From Gordonia malaquae NBRC 108250 (GTDB taxonomy: Bacteria > Actinomycetota > Actinomycetes > Mycobacteriales > Mycobacteriaceae), in NCBI RefSeq assembly GCF_000344135.1, contig NZ_BAOP01000018.1, positions 1 through 64,000 of the forward strand: a stretch of 64,000 bases of DNA, written 5' to 3'. The notes below the pieces were generated by a model. That model did no database searches. It was not told the origin of the DNA and saw only the letters and a program-made list of their open reading frames with translations. Position 1 is the stretch's first letter. Each line of letters opens with the position of its first letter. Of the stretch, positions 34,695-42,915 are shown piece by piece. A program made the position numbers and the translations under genes.

Positions 34695-35767
34695 CCCTCA
34701 GTTCGTTCTTCTCCTCACCCACCCTGACCCTGCGAGGTTCCGGCGTGTCCGCCGAGTTCAGCAGCGTCGGGCAGGCCCACGACGCGATGGCCGCCGGTGC
34801 GGTCGCCACGGTGACCGGCGCGTTCGGATTCGACCCGACCGGCGACGCCGCGCTGATCGCGCCCGAGACCTTCGGCCCCGCCGCACCCCTGTCCGTCGTC
34901 ACCTCCGGGTTCGGTCGAGCCGTCTCCACGATCACTCCGGCCGACGTGCACGCCGACCGCGTGCGGTCCGCTCTCGCCGCCATCGGTCAAGGCCGAGTCG
35001 GCAAGGCGGTCCTCGCACGCACCCTGAATCTCCGGTTCGACGATCCGATCGACCCGGTTGCACTCGCGTCGCGGTTCGTTCCCGGCCGCGATGCGACCAC
35101 CACCACCGCGTTCGCCGTCCCCCTGGACGCTGCCGGCCGCCGTGGACACTGGTTGATCGGCGCGAGCCCCGAACTCCTCGTCCGCCGGTCCGGCCGAGTC
35201 GTGACCTGTCACCCGTTTGCCGGCACCGCGCCTCGTGGGAGTGACGCCGCATCCGACCGCGCAGCCGTCGAATCGTTGCGCGCCTCCGACAAGGACCTTC
35301 GCGAACACGCCTTCGTCGTCGACTCCTTGGTCAACGCGCTCCGTCCGCTCTGCACCGAGCTCGACGTACCGGATGGGCCGCAGATCCAGTCCACGCCCGC
35401 TGTGTGGCATCTCGCGACGCCGATCCGCGGTGTGCTGGCGGACGCCTCGATCACTTCACTCGACCTCGCAGCTCTGCTGTCCCCGACTCCCGCCGTCTGT
35501 GGGACTCCGACGACGGCGGCGGCCGAGTTGATCGCAGAGATCGAAGGCCCCCGAGACTTCTATGCGGGCGCAGTCGGCTGGTGCGACGCCTCGGGTGACG
35601 GCCAGTGGCTCGTCTCGATCCGCTGCCTCGAACTCGACGCGGCGCACACCGGTGTGACGACGTGGGCGGGCGGCGGCATCGTCGCCGGTTCCGATCCGGA
35701 CGCCGAAGTGGCCGAGACAGAAGCCAAGTTCCGAACCGTGCTGTCCGCCCTCGGCTTGTCCGACTGA
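34691..35767 (+). CDS. isochorismate synthase-like chorismate-utilising enzyme
   Basis: A 358-residue member of the chorismate-binding family that makes isochorismate for menaquinone or salicylate-type siderophores. Seen: KAVLARTLNLRF with the base lysine, GASPELLVRRSGRVVTCHPFAGTAPRG, HAFVVD, TPAVWHLATPIRG, FYAGAVGWCD and GGIVAGSDPDAEVAETEAK. The usual HPTPAV motif reads SPTPAV (near residue 264), a change that deserves attention. The GTG start overlaps the previous stop (GTGA), tying it to the SPFH operon. Whether it is EntC- or MenF-like is not decidable. Confidence 0.85.
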   Translation: MTLSSFFSSPTLTLRGSGVSAEFSSVGQAHDAMAAGAVATVTGAFGFDPTGDAALIAPETFGPAAPLSVVTSGFGRAVSTITPADVHADRVRSALAAIGQGRVGKAVLARTLNLRFDDPIDPVALASRFVPGRDATTTTAFAVPLDAAGRRGHWLIGASPELLVRRSGRVVTCHPFAGTAPRGSDAASDRAAVESLRASDKDLREHAFVVDSLVNALRPLCTELDVPDGPQIQSTPAVWHLATPIRGVLADASITSLDLAALLSPTPAVCGTPTTAAAELIAEIEGPRDFYAGAVGWCDASGDGQWLVSIRCLELDAAHTGVTTWAGGGIVAGSDPDAEVAETEAKFRTVLSALGLSD

Positions 35768-35800
35768 TCCCAACGCGCTTGCTCCAACGACCTTTCGAAA

Positions 35801-37000
35801 TCAGCCGAGAGCCTGGTCGAGGTCGCGGAGGAGGTCGTCGGCGCCTTCCAGCCCCACCGACAGGCGCACCATCGCATCGGTGAGACCGATCGAGGCGCGT
35901 CCCTCCGGGCCCATCGCCCGGTGGGTGGTGGTCGCCGGATGCGTGATCAGGCTCTTCGCGTCGCCGAGGTTGTTCGAGATGTCGATCACCTGCAGCTTGT
36001 TGAGGACCTCGAAGGCCCGCTCCTTGCCCGACTTCCCCGGCTGCGCACCGAGTTCGAAGGTGATCACGGTACCGCCGCCCGCCATTTGGGCACGCGCGAG
36101 ATCGTGCTGCGGATGAGAGGTGAGGAACGGGTAGATCGCGTTCGCGACGCGGGGGTCGGCGTCGAGGAACTCCGCGATGCGCAGCGCAGACGACACCGAC
36201 TGGTCGAGGCGCACCTTCATCGTCTCGAGACCCTTGAGCATGGTCCACGCGTTGAACGGACTCAGGGCAGGCCCGGTGTGCCGCATCAGTTCGCGGACCG
36301 GCCCGTCGATGAACTCCTGTGTGCCGAGCACCGCCCCGCCCATCACCCGGCCCTGGCCGTCGATGTGCTTGGTGCCCGAGTAGACGATCACGTCGGCGCC
36401 GAAGTCGAGGCCGCGCTGCAACAGCGGCGTCGCGAAGACGTTGTCCAGCACCACCTTCGCGCCTGCCGCGTGCGCCATGTCGGCGACCGCGCGAATGTCG
36501 ACGAGCGTCTGCATCGGGTTGGACGGCGTCTCGAAGAACACTGCGTCCGTCGGTTTGGACAGCGCCTCCTCCCACTGGGAGAGGTCTTCACCGTCCACGA
36601 ACACCGTCTCGACGCCCCACGACGGCAGGATCTCGTTGCAGATCACAAAGCACGACCCGAACAGACTGCGTGCGGCGACAAGGCGCGTCCCCTTCTTGCA
36701 GATCGCACCGAGTGCGACGAAGACCGCAGCCATGCCGCTGGCGGTGGCGAACGCCGCCTCCGTGCCCTCGATCTGCCGGAGGCGTTCCTGGAACATGGCG
36801 ACCGTCGGGTTGCCGTAGCGGGTGTAGACGAAACGCTCGTCTTCACCGGTGAACGCGCGTTCCGCCGCCTCAGCGGACTCGTACACATAGCCGCTGTTCA
36901 GGTACAGCGCCTCCGAGGTCTCGAAGAAGCCGGAACGCATCAGCCCGCCGCGGACGGCGAGGGTCTCCGGCGACACCCAGTCGGGAAGCTCGTTGCTCAT
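35801..37000 (-). CDS. metZ: O-succinylhomoserine sulfhydrylase
   Basis: A 399-residue PLP enzyme of the Cys/Met metabolism family that makes homocysteine directly from O-succinylhomoserine and sulfide. Seen: YTRYGNPTVAMFQERLRQIEG, ASGMAAVF, ETPSNP, VLDNVFATP, and PLP lysine in YSGTKHIDGQGRVMGG; TSHPQHDLARAQM near the C-terminus. It matches Rv0391 in type. The rhodanese gene upstream (12-bp gap) is the same neighbour as in M. tuberculosis. Confidence 0.94.
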   Translation of the reverse strand: MSNELPDWVSPETLAVRGGLMRSGFFETSEALYLNSGYVYESAEAAERAFTGEDERFVYTRYGNPTVAMFQERLRQIEGTEAAFATASGMAAVFVALGAICKKGTRLVAARSLFGSCFVICNEILPSWGVETVFVDGEDLSQWEEALSKPTDAVFFETPSNPMQTLVDIRAVADMAHAAGAKVVLDNVFATPLLQRGLDFGADVIVYSGTKHIDGQGRVMGGAVLGTQEFIDGPVRELMRHTGPALSPFNAWTMLKGLETMKVRLDQSVSSALRIAEFLDADPRVANAIYPFLTSHPQHDLARAQMAGGGTVITFELGAQPGKSGKERAFEVLNKLQVIDISNNLGDAKSLITHPATTTHRAMGPEGRASIGLTDAMVRLSVGLEGADDLLRDLDQALG

Positions 37001-37012
37001 GATTGATGCTCC

Positions 37013-37426
37013 TTACGGCTGTCGCCAGGGAAGAGATTCTGCGCGCCACCCGGCGCCGCCGCGATGCCCCTCGGCGTCGGTCGCGCCTTCGAAGCCGTCG
37101 CTGATGTTGAACGCCGACTGGAAGCCCGCAGCAGTCGCGGCTTCGGCGGCACCGATCGATCGTTGGCCGGACCGGCACAGGAAGAGCACCTCATCGTCGT
37201 CGGTCAGGCCGGCGGCGCGGAGTTCGTCGACGAAGTGCGGGTTGCGGGCGCCGTTCGGGTAGTCGACCCACTCGACGAACACCGTCTGCTTGCCGAGCGA
37301 TGTGATGTCGGGGACACCGACGAAGTTCCACTCCGCACGGGTACGGCAGTCGACGAGCACGGCCTTCGGGTTGTCGCGGAGCCTGACCCACGCGTCGCTG
37401 ACCGGGATGTCGCCGGAGTACGTCAT
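37013..37426 (-). CDS. rhodanese-domain protein
   Basis: A 137-residue single rhodanese domain. Seen: AVLVDCRTRAEWNFVGVPDI and the catalytic cysteine loop FLCRSGQRSIGAA. Such proteins carry persulfide sulfur; next to metZ it could deliver or detoxify sulfide. The ATG at 37426 overlaps the upstream gene's stop by 4 bases. Confidence 0.92.
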   Translation of the reverse strand: MTYSGDIPVSDAWVRLRDNPKAVLVDCRTRAEWNFVGVPDITSLGKQTVFVEWVDYPNGARNPHFVDELRAAGLTDDDEVLFLCRSGQRSIGAAEAATAAGFQSAFNISDGFEGATDAEGHRGGAGWRAESLPWRQP

Positions 37427-37905
37427 GCTGCGCACACCTTCCACTCGTCACCCTGTTTGATCACGGTGAGTTCGGTCTTGGTCTCGACTCCCTTGTTCTC
37501 GCGCTTCTCGGTGACAGTCACCGCGGCACGGTCCCCGGCCACTTCGACGTCCATGTTCGGGACGATCAGCTTTCCGTCGCGATCTCGCTCGGCCCGGTTC
37601 TGGTTGGCGAAGTCCAACGACTTCGGGAATGCGGCGTCGGAGAGGTTCTTCTCACACTGGGTGCTGCGGTACTTCTCGTAGTCGAGCGAGTTCCGCGCCG
37701 TGTACATGTCGTTGACGACGTTCTGGACCTGAGCGGAGTCGGTGAGCCGCTCTTCCGCAGGGTTGGTCCAGTGACGGATCCCGATGAATCCGACGGCGAG
37801 CAGCACGACGACGAACGCGATGATGAAAGGCAGCGCGTCCCGCCACGTCTTCGGGGCCTGCTCCTCGGCGGGCACGTCGGTGCTGTCGGGCTGTTTCGCG
37901 CTCAT
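37423..37905 (-). CDS. membrane-anchored NTF2-like (DUF4878-type) protein
   Basis: A 160-residue protein with one N-terminal helix (about 25-45, ALPFIIAFVVVLLAVGFIGI) and an extracytoplasmic domain of about 110 residues with cysteines in STQCEKN and the end WKVCAA. The domain resembles the C-terminal part of the Rv0361-like protein at 51741, which also ends DDWKVCKKP, so both appear to be NTF2-like DUF4878-type domains. It heads the rhodanese-metZ run. Confidence 0.78.
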   Translation of the reverse strand: MSAKQPDSTDVPAEEQAPKTWRDALPFIIAFVVVLLAVGFIGIRHWTNPAEERLTDSAQVQNVVNDMYTARNSLDYEKYRSTQCEKNLSDAAFPKSLDFANQNRAERDRDGKLIVPNMDVEVAGDRAAVTVTEKRENKGVETKTELTVIKQGDEWKVCAA

Positions 37906-38016
37906 AGGTCCTGAGTCTATCGAGTTGGGCGTCGGTGGTCGGCGGGGCGTCCCGCCCAGTTCAGCGCGGCATACCGGGTCCAGATCGTCAAGAGTTTCCC
38001 TCACGCCCAGGACGAC

Positions 38017-38030
38017 TGAGGTTCACCTCA
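38017..38030. promoter_or_regulatory. palindrome TGAGGT-TC-ACCTCA upstream of fprA
   Basis: Perfect 6-bp inverted repeat with a 2-bp centre, 11 bp upstream of the predicted -35 of fprA. A longer window around it matches the iron-box consensus at about 12 of 19 positions by hand, which is borderline. Confidence 0.45.
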
Positions 38031-38040
38031 CTTAGAGATT

Positions 38041-38068
38041 TTGGCAGGGACCGCACACGACCTAACGT
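38041..38068 (+). promoter_or_regulatory. predicted fprA promoter
   Basis: TTGGCA and TAACGT separated by 16 bp, 44 bp before the ATG. Fits a housekeeping-type promoter; no transcript data. Confidence 0.45.
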
Positions 38069-38111
38069 AAGAGACGACAGCATTCCAACCAGTGCGAGGA
38101 AGCACGAGCAC

Positions 38112-39494
38112 ATGACTGACACCAACCGCCCGTTGCGGGTCGCCATCGTCGGCGCCGGACCGGCAGGCATCTACTGTGCCGATGCCCTGATGAAGTCGGA
38201 CACCGCCGGTGAACGCGGCGTGAGCATCGACCTCTACGAGCGCATGCCCGCTCCGTTCGGCCTGATCCGCTACGGCGTCGCGCCTGACCACCCGCGCATC
38301 AAGGGCATCATCAACGCCCTGCACAAGGTCCTCGACAAGCCGCAGGTCCGCCTGCTCGGCAACATCGACTACGGCACCGACATCACGCTGGACGACCTGC
38401 GCGCCCACTACGACGCCATCGTCTTCTCGACAGGTGCCACCGACGACCGCGGCATGGACATCCCGGGAATCGATCTCGAGCGCAGCTACGGCGCAGGCGA
38501 GTTCGTCGCCTGGTACGACGGCCATCCCGACTTCTCGCGCACCTGGCCGCTGGAGGAGGAGAAGGTCGCCGTCATCGGTGTCGGCAACGTTGCACTCGAC
38601 GTCGCGCGTGTCCTCGCCAAGACCGGCGACGAACTGCTGCCGACGGAGATCCCGGACAACGTCTACCAGGGTCTCAAGTCGAACAAGGCGATCGAGGTGC
38701 ACGTGTTCGGCCGTCGTGGTCCGGCGCAGGCCAAGTTCACGCCGCTCGAGCTCAAGGAACTCGATCACTCGCCGAACATCGAGGTGATCGTCGATCCCGA
38801 GGACATCGAGTACGACGAGGGATCGGCCGTCGCCCGCCGCAGCAGCAAGATCACTGATCAGGTCGCGACGATCATCGAGAACTACGCGATCCGTGAGCCG
38901 AAGCAGGGCGCGATTCACAAGCTGTTCCTGCACTTCTTCGAGAACCCCGTTGAGGTCCTCGGTGAGGACGGCAAGGTGGTCGGTCTCCGCACCGAGCGCA
39001 CCGAGCTCGACGGCACGGGCAACGTGAAGCCGACCGGCGCGATCCGCGAGTGGGATGTCACCGCCATCTACCGCGCGGTCGGATACCTCTCGGACAATCT
39101 GCCAGGTCTCCCCTTCGACAGCCAGGCAGGCGTCATCCCGAACGAGGCCGGGCGAGTGTTCGACGACGGCGCTCATCTGACCGGGCTGTACACGACCGGA
39201 TGGATCAAGCGCGGGCCCGTCGGTCTCATCGGCCATACCAAGGGCGACGCCAACGAGACCGTCGAGTGCATTCTCGACGACATGAAGGCCGGCACGTTGA
39301 ACACGCCTGCGACCCCGGCAGACGACGCGATCATCGCGCTGCTCGAAGAGCGCAAGATCCCGTTCACCACGTGGGACGGCTGGAACCGTCTCGACGAGCA
39401 CGAGCGCGCTCTCGGCGCCGAGCAGGGTCGCGACCGCATCAAGGTCGTCGAGCGCCACGACATGTTGGCCGCATCCGAGCCTGACAAGGTCTGA
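38112..39494 (+). CDS. fprA: NADPH-ferredoxin reductase FprA
   Basis: A 460-residue flavoprotein of the adrenodoxin-reductase type passing electrons from NADPH to ferredoxins that serve cytochromes P450. Seen: FAD motif VAIVGAGPAGIYCADAL at the start, PFGLIRYGVAPDHPRIK, NADP-binding VAVIGVGNVALDVARVL near 155, and GWIKRGPVGLIGHTKGDANET near 375. GAGGAAG lies about 10 bases before the ATG. A strong terminator follows. Confidence 0.96.
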   Translation: MTDTNRPLRVAIVGAGPAGIYCADALMKSDTAGERGVSIDLYERMPAPFGLIRYGVAPDHPRIKGIINALHKVLDKPQVRLLGNIDYGTDITLDDLRAHYDAIVFSTGATDDRGMDIPGIDLERSYGAGEFVAWYDGHPDFSRTWPLEEEKVAVIGVGNVALDVARVLAKTGDELLPTEIPDNVYQGLKSNKAIEVHVFGRRGPAQAKFTPLELKELDHSPNIEVIVDPEDIEYDEGSAVARRSSKITDQVATIIENYAIREPKQGAIHKLFLHFFENPVEVLGEDGKVVGLRTERTELDGTGNVKPTGAIREWDVTAIYRAVGYLSDNLPGLPFDSQAGVIPNEAGRVFDDGAHLTGLYTTGWIKRGPVGLIGHTKGDANETVECILDDMKAGTLNTPATPADDAIIALLEERKIPFTTWDGWNRLDEHERALGAEQGRDRIKVVERHDMLAASEPDKV

Positions 39495-39505
39495 TCTGCA
39501 CAGAC

Positions 39506-39543
39506 GACAAAAGGTCCGTCCCGAAAGGGACGGACCTTTTGTC
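39506..39543. terminator. terminator between fprA and a convergent gene
   Basis: 17-bp perfect stem from GACAAAAGGTCCGTCCC through its complement around a GAAA tetraloop; reads T-rich on both strands, so it is likely bidirectional. Confidence 0.9.
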
Positions 39544-39555
39544 TGTTGTCGAAGT

Positions 39556-40017
39556 CTACGGCTTCGGCTGCGAACGCTTCACGTTCTGCCAGTAGCCTGC
39601 GTTGTTGAACGGGTTCTCGACCTGCTGGCCGATCGTGTAGCCGGAGATCGACGCGGGCCAGCAGCCCTTCCACTTGTCGTTCCACAGGATCGCGGTCTGA
39701 CCGGGCTTGAGCTCGCCGGTCTTGGTCTTCTTGTCCTTGTCTGCCTTGACCCACCGGGTCGGTCCGCCGAACTCGGTGACGGTCACGCCGGTCATCGTCG
39801 AGCCGCCGATGTTCTTGACGCCCATGAAGCGGTTCATCTGCCAGACGGGGCCGTCGGACCAGTTGGGGCCCCAGAGTTTGAACGTACAGGTGACGCCGCC
39901 GATGATCTGGAGATCTCCGGGGCCTGCGGCCTGAGCCGGAGCAGCGACAAGCGAGCTTGCACCGATTGCGCCCGCCGCGGCGATGCCGACGGCAGCACGT
40001 GTCAGGGTCTTCTTCAT
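39556..40017 (-). CDS. small secreted protein, unknown function
   Basis: A 153-residue protein with a Sec signal (KKTLTRAAVGIAAAGAIGASSLVAAPAQA, cut near residue 29) and a mature domain of about 120 residues rich in Trp and Gly, with two cysteines (GVTCTF and KGCWPAS). It resembles a small beta-sandwich. No family recognised. The ATG at 40017 is the last before the signal; an earlier one adds 11 residues. Confidence 0.72.
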   Translation of the reverse strand: MKKTLTRAAVGIAAAGAIGASSLVAAPAQAAGPGDLQIIGGVTCTFKLWGPNWSDGPVWQMNRFMGVKNIGGSTMTGVTVTEFGGPTRWVKADKDKKTKTGELKPGQTAILWNDKWKGCWPASISGYTIGQQVENPFNNAGYWQNVKRSQPKP

Positions 40018-40144
40018 GAGGAGTACCTTTCGTTTCATCTGATAGAGCAACAGGTGGAAGCGTGTCCGCCCTTAACCGGTCTATCGGGACCCGCATACAC
40101 GGGTGTTACGAAACTGTTCAGGTTTTCCTCAGGTGGGGCACGGA

Positions 40145-41623
40145 TCAGGCGGGTGAGGGTCCCGGCCTGCGGGGCGGAGCGGGGTGGCCGCCCGCACCGG
40201 GCGGAGGCGGGGCGACGGGCCTCGGGCCTGCGGGTCCGGCTGGTCCGGGGCGCGGTCCTCCTGGACGTCCCATGGGTGGGCGCGGAGGCTGGCCCATGGG
40301 ACCTCCGCGTGGCATCGGCGGCCGGGGCTGCGCGGGCTGCGGACGTTTGACCGCGACAGTCTCCTGCGCGACGGTCGGCGGCGCCGTGGGTTCGGCCGCG
40401 TCGGCGACGAGTGGCTGAACGAGTTCCGCCGCGCGTGTCGCCTTCTGACGCGCGATGTCGGTGGTCGGCGCGGTCGCGACGGCGACGCCCATCCGACGGC
40501 GCGCGAAGCTCTCCGGCTTTCCGAACAGTCTGACGTCGACGGCCGGGTCGGCCAGCGCCTGGGCGACGCCCGCGAACTTGATGCCGACGGCTTCGTGCCT
40601 GCCGTAGATGACGGCAGACGCGCCCGGCGACACCGCGGTGGTGTCGACGGGCAGCCCGAGGACCGCTCGAGCGTGGAGTTCGAACTCGGAGAGTCGCTGA
40701 GTGGCCAGGGTGACCAGTCCGGTGTCGTGCGGGCGGGGGCTGACCTCGGAGAAGTACACCTCGTCGCCTTTGACGAACAGTTCAACGCCGAACACACCGC
40801 GGCCGGTGCCCTCGCCGTCGCCCATCGCGGTGGCGATCCGCGCGGCCACCGACCGAGCGGTGCCGTAGGCGATCTCGCTCATCGGCTGAGGCTGCCAGCT
40901 CTCGACGTAATCGCCGGACACCTGACGGTGGCCGATGGGATCACAGAAGTAGGTTGCGAGCTTGCCTGTCGACGGATCGACGGCGCGCACGGTGAGCAGG
41001 GTGATCTCGTAATCGAAGTCGACGAAGCCCTCGATGATCACGCGGTCGTTGTTGACTCTGGCGCCGGTCCGCGCCGCTTCCCATGCCGCATCGATGTCGT
41101 CGGGGCCCTTGAGCACGCTCTGGCCCTTGCCCGACGACGACATCACCGGCTTCACCACACACGGGAATCCGATGCTCGTGACGGCGCGGCGCATCTCCTC
41201 CAACGAGCCCGCGAACAGGTAGGGCGACGTCGGGAGCCCGAGTTCCTCGTCGGCGAGGCGACGGATCCGTTCACGATCGAGCGTGGCCGACACCGCCTTG
41301 GCACTCGGGATCACCTCGGCCAGGCCTTCGCTCTCGACCGCTTCGAGAGCGTCGGTCGCGATCGCCTCGATCTCTGGGAGCACGTAGTGCGGCTTGTGCT
41401 TGTCGATCACGGCACGGACCTGCGCGGCGTCGGTCATGTCGATCACTTCGGCGTGATGTGCCACCTGGTGGGCCGGAGCGTCGGCGTATCGATCGACGGC
41501 GACGACCTCGACACCGAATCGTTGCAGAGCGATCGTCACTTCTTTGCCGAGCTCACCCGAACCGAGCAGGAGGACTTTGACCGCGGTCGGACTCAGCGGG
41601 GTGCCGATCACTGTAGACGCCAT
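40145..41623 (-). CDS. purT: formate-dependent phosphoribosylglycinamide formyltransferase with Pro/Gly-rich tail
   Basis: A 492-residue ATP-grasp enzyme making formyl-GAR from formate in purine synthesis. Seen: [21 protein letters not shown] at the N-terminus, [14 protein letters not shown] near 160, [41 protein letters not shown]. The typical family length is about 390-400; here a tail of ~90 residues, almost all Pro/Gly/Arg/Ala, follows the last conserved block. It matches Rv0389 in neighbourhood. Confidence 0.94.
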   Translation of the reverse strand: MASTVIGTPLSPTAVKVLLLGSGELGKEVTIALQRFGVEVVAVDRYADAPAHQVAHHAEVIDMTDAAQVRAVIDKHKPHYVLPEIEAIATDALEAVESEGLAEVIPSAKAVSATLDRERIRRLADEELGLPTSPYLFAGSLEEMRRAVTSIGFPCVVKPVMSSSGKGQSVLKGPDDIDAAWEAARTGARVNNDRVIIEGFVDFDYEITLLTVRAVDPSTGKLATYFCDPIGHRQVSGDYVESWQPQPMSEIAYGTARSVAARIATAMGDGEGTGRGVFGVELFVKGDEVYFSEVSPRPHDTGLVTLATQRLSEFELHARAVLGLPVDTTAVSPGASAVIYGRHEAVGIKFAGVAQALADPAVDVRLFGKPESFARRRMGVAVATAPTTDIARQKATRAAELVQPLVADAAEPTAPPTVAQETVAVKRPQPAQPRPPMPRGGPMGQPPRPPMGRPGGPRPGPAGPAGPRPVAPPPPGAGGHPAPPRRPGPSPA

Positions 41624-41692
41624 ACCCGGCAGTTTACGGGCATCCGCGCGTGCACCACCCACGGCGGCATTCGATGGAAGTACGCTCGGTTG

Positions 41693-42001
41693 ATGGGCGT
41701 GTTCGACTCCGTGAAGAAGGCATCTCAGAATCTCGCAGTGAAGCAGTCCGCAGAGGACAACGCCCGCGTCGCGACGATGTTCCCCGGCGTTGAACTGCCT
41801 CGAGTCGACTACATCCCGAAGTCGCGCGAGTACGGCACCGCGACACCGACCGCGTACATCGCGACTGTCGGACTACTGCCGGAGGAGTTCGGAATCCTCC
41901 CGGTCAACTCGGAGAGTGCAGCACAGGGTTTCGAGTTCGTCTACCGAGACCGGCCGGAGTACGCACGCGGGCGAGCCGCGTGGCATCGACATCACGGATA
42001 G
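41693..42001 (+). CDS. small conserved-looking protein
   Basis: A 102-residue soluble protein beginning [26 protein letters not shown] and including [22 protein letters not shown]. No signal or membrane segment and no family recognised. It has an ATG without a clear ribosome binding site and lies 5 bp before the VOC gene, so it is probably its partner. Codon use matches the neighbours. Confidence 0.65.
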   Translation: MGVFDSVKKASQNLAVKQSAEDNARVATMFPGVELPRVDYIPKSREYGTATPTAYIATVGLLPEEFGILPVNSESAAQGFEFVYRDRPEYARGRAAWHRHHG

Positions 42002-42006
42002 GAATC

Positions 42007-42468
42007 ATGAGTCTCGACATCCAGGTCACCTTCGACGCCCACGATCCGCGGAGTCAGTCGCGTTTCTGGGCGGCAGTGCTCGACTACCGCGTTCCGGGCC
42101 CACCTGGAGTTCAACTCGGACCGGGTGACGACCCGTTCGACGCGTGGGACACGTTCCTCACAGGCCTCGGCGTGCCCGCGTCGCAGTGGAACTCGCGGTC
42201 GGCGGCGGAGGATCCCGACGGAGTGGGTCCACGGCTGTTCTTTCAGCAGGTACCGGAAGACAAGGTCGTCAAGAATCGTGTGCATCTCGACGTGCGCGGG
42301 GCGCCCGGCCTGGTCGGCGACGCCCGCATGGCCGCGCTGGAGGACATGTGCGCTCGCCTGACGTCGCTCGGCGCACAGCGTGTGCGCCGCCAGGATCCCG
42401 TCCCGCCGATGGAGGGCGGTTACATCGTGATGACCGACCCCGAAGGCAACGAGTTCTGCCTCGACTGA
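42007..42468 (+). CDS. VOC (glyoxalase/dioxygenase-fold) protein
   Basis: A 153-residue vicinal-oxygen-chelate protein. Seen: VTFDAHDPRSQSRFWAAVLDYRV and the end GGYIVMTDPEGNEFCLD, typical of the glyoxalase-like family (pfam Glyoxalase_6). The E in the last motif is a metal-ligand candidate. Substrate unknown. AGGA precedes the ATG by 3-4 bases. A hairpin with repeats follows. Confidence 0.85.
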   Translation: MSLDIQVTFDAHDPRSQSRFWAAVLDYRVPGPPGVQLGPGDDPFDAWDTFLTGLGVPASQWNSRSAAEDPDGVGPRLFFQQVPEDKVVKNRVHLDVRGAPGLVGDARMAALEDMCARLTSLGAQRVRRQDPVPPMEGGYIVMTDPEGNEFCLD

Positions 42469-42915
42469 GGAACACTGCACTACTCGACACCGACCGCCAC
42501 CTCGTTGGCAAACGCGGCCTCCCTGAAGGCCGCGTCTGTCAGTGGAAGTCGCGGGCGACGTCCAGCGCGGCCGCTCCCTACGGGAGCAACACCCAAAGCC
42601 GTGTCCACGACGAGAACGGGCTGATTCACGCCGAACCGGCCATCTCCCTGCCGAGCACAGGCGAACGAAGCCCCTCACACCCACCACAACCCTCGCCGCG
42701 ACCCTCACAGACAAACGCGGCCTTCACAGAGGCCGCATTTGCCAACGAAGCGTCGGTTTCGTCAACGAAAGCCGCGTTCGTCGACGAGGGCCGCGGCTCG
42801 TTGACGACGGAGGCCCTACTGCTCGTTGAGCGAGCGCAGCCAGTCGAAGCGTCTGGCGTCGGCCACGGGTTGAGTGGGCACGGTGGGTACTGCGGCCGCT
42901 CAAGGAACAGGGTGG
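42469..42915. repeat. gene-free stretch with repeated palindromes and tandem units
   Basis: About 450 bp without a supported gene. The 12-mer CAAACGCGGCCT occurs at 42509-42520 and 42712-42723; each forms the left arm of a hairpin (42512-42535, 8-bp stem; 42712-42741, 12-bp arms with one mismatch). Two imperfect ~20-bp tandem units (42761-42779 and 42780-42799) follow. At 42826-42850 lies TTGAGCGAGCGCAGCCAG..., like a palindromic repeat spread through many high-GC actinobacterial genomes. The first hairpin could terminate the VOC transcript. Confidence 0.6.

Noticed and set aside
38028-39458. A 476-codon open frame opposite fprA
   Set aside because: Antisense to a firmly identified flavoprotein, with Asp/Val/Arg-rich composition typical of reversed codons.
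42469-42915. Possible CRISPR-like array
   Set aside because: Only two or three imperfect units, palindromic, no regular spacers and no cas genes.
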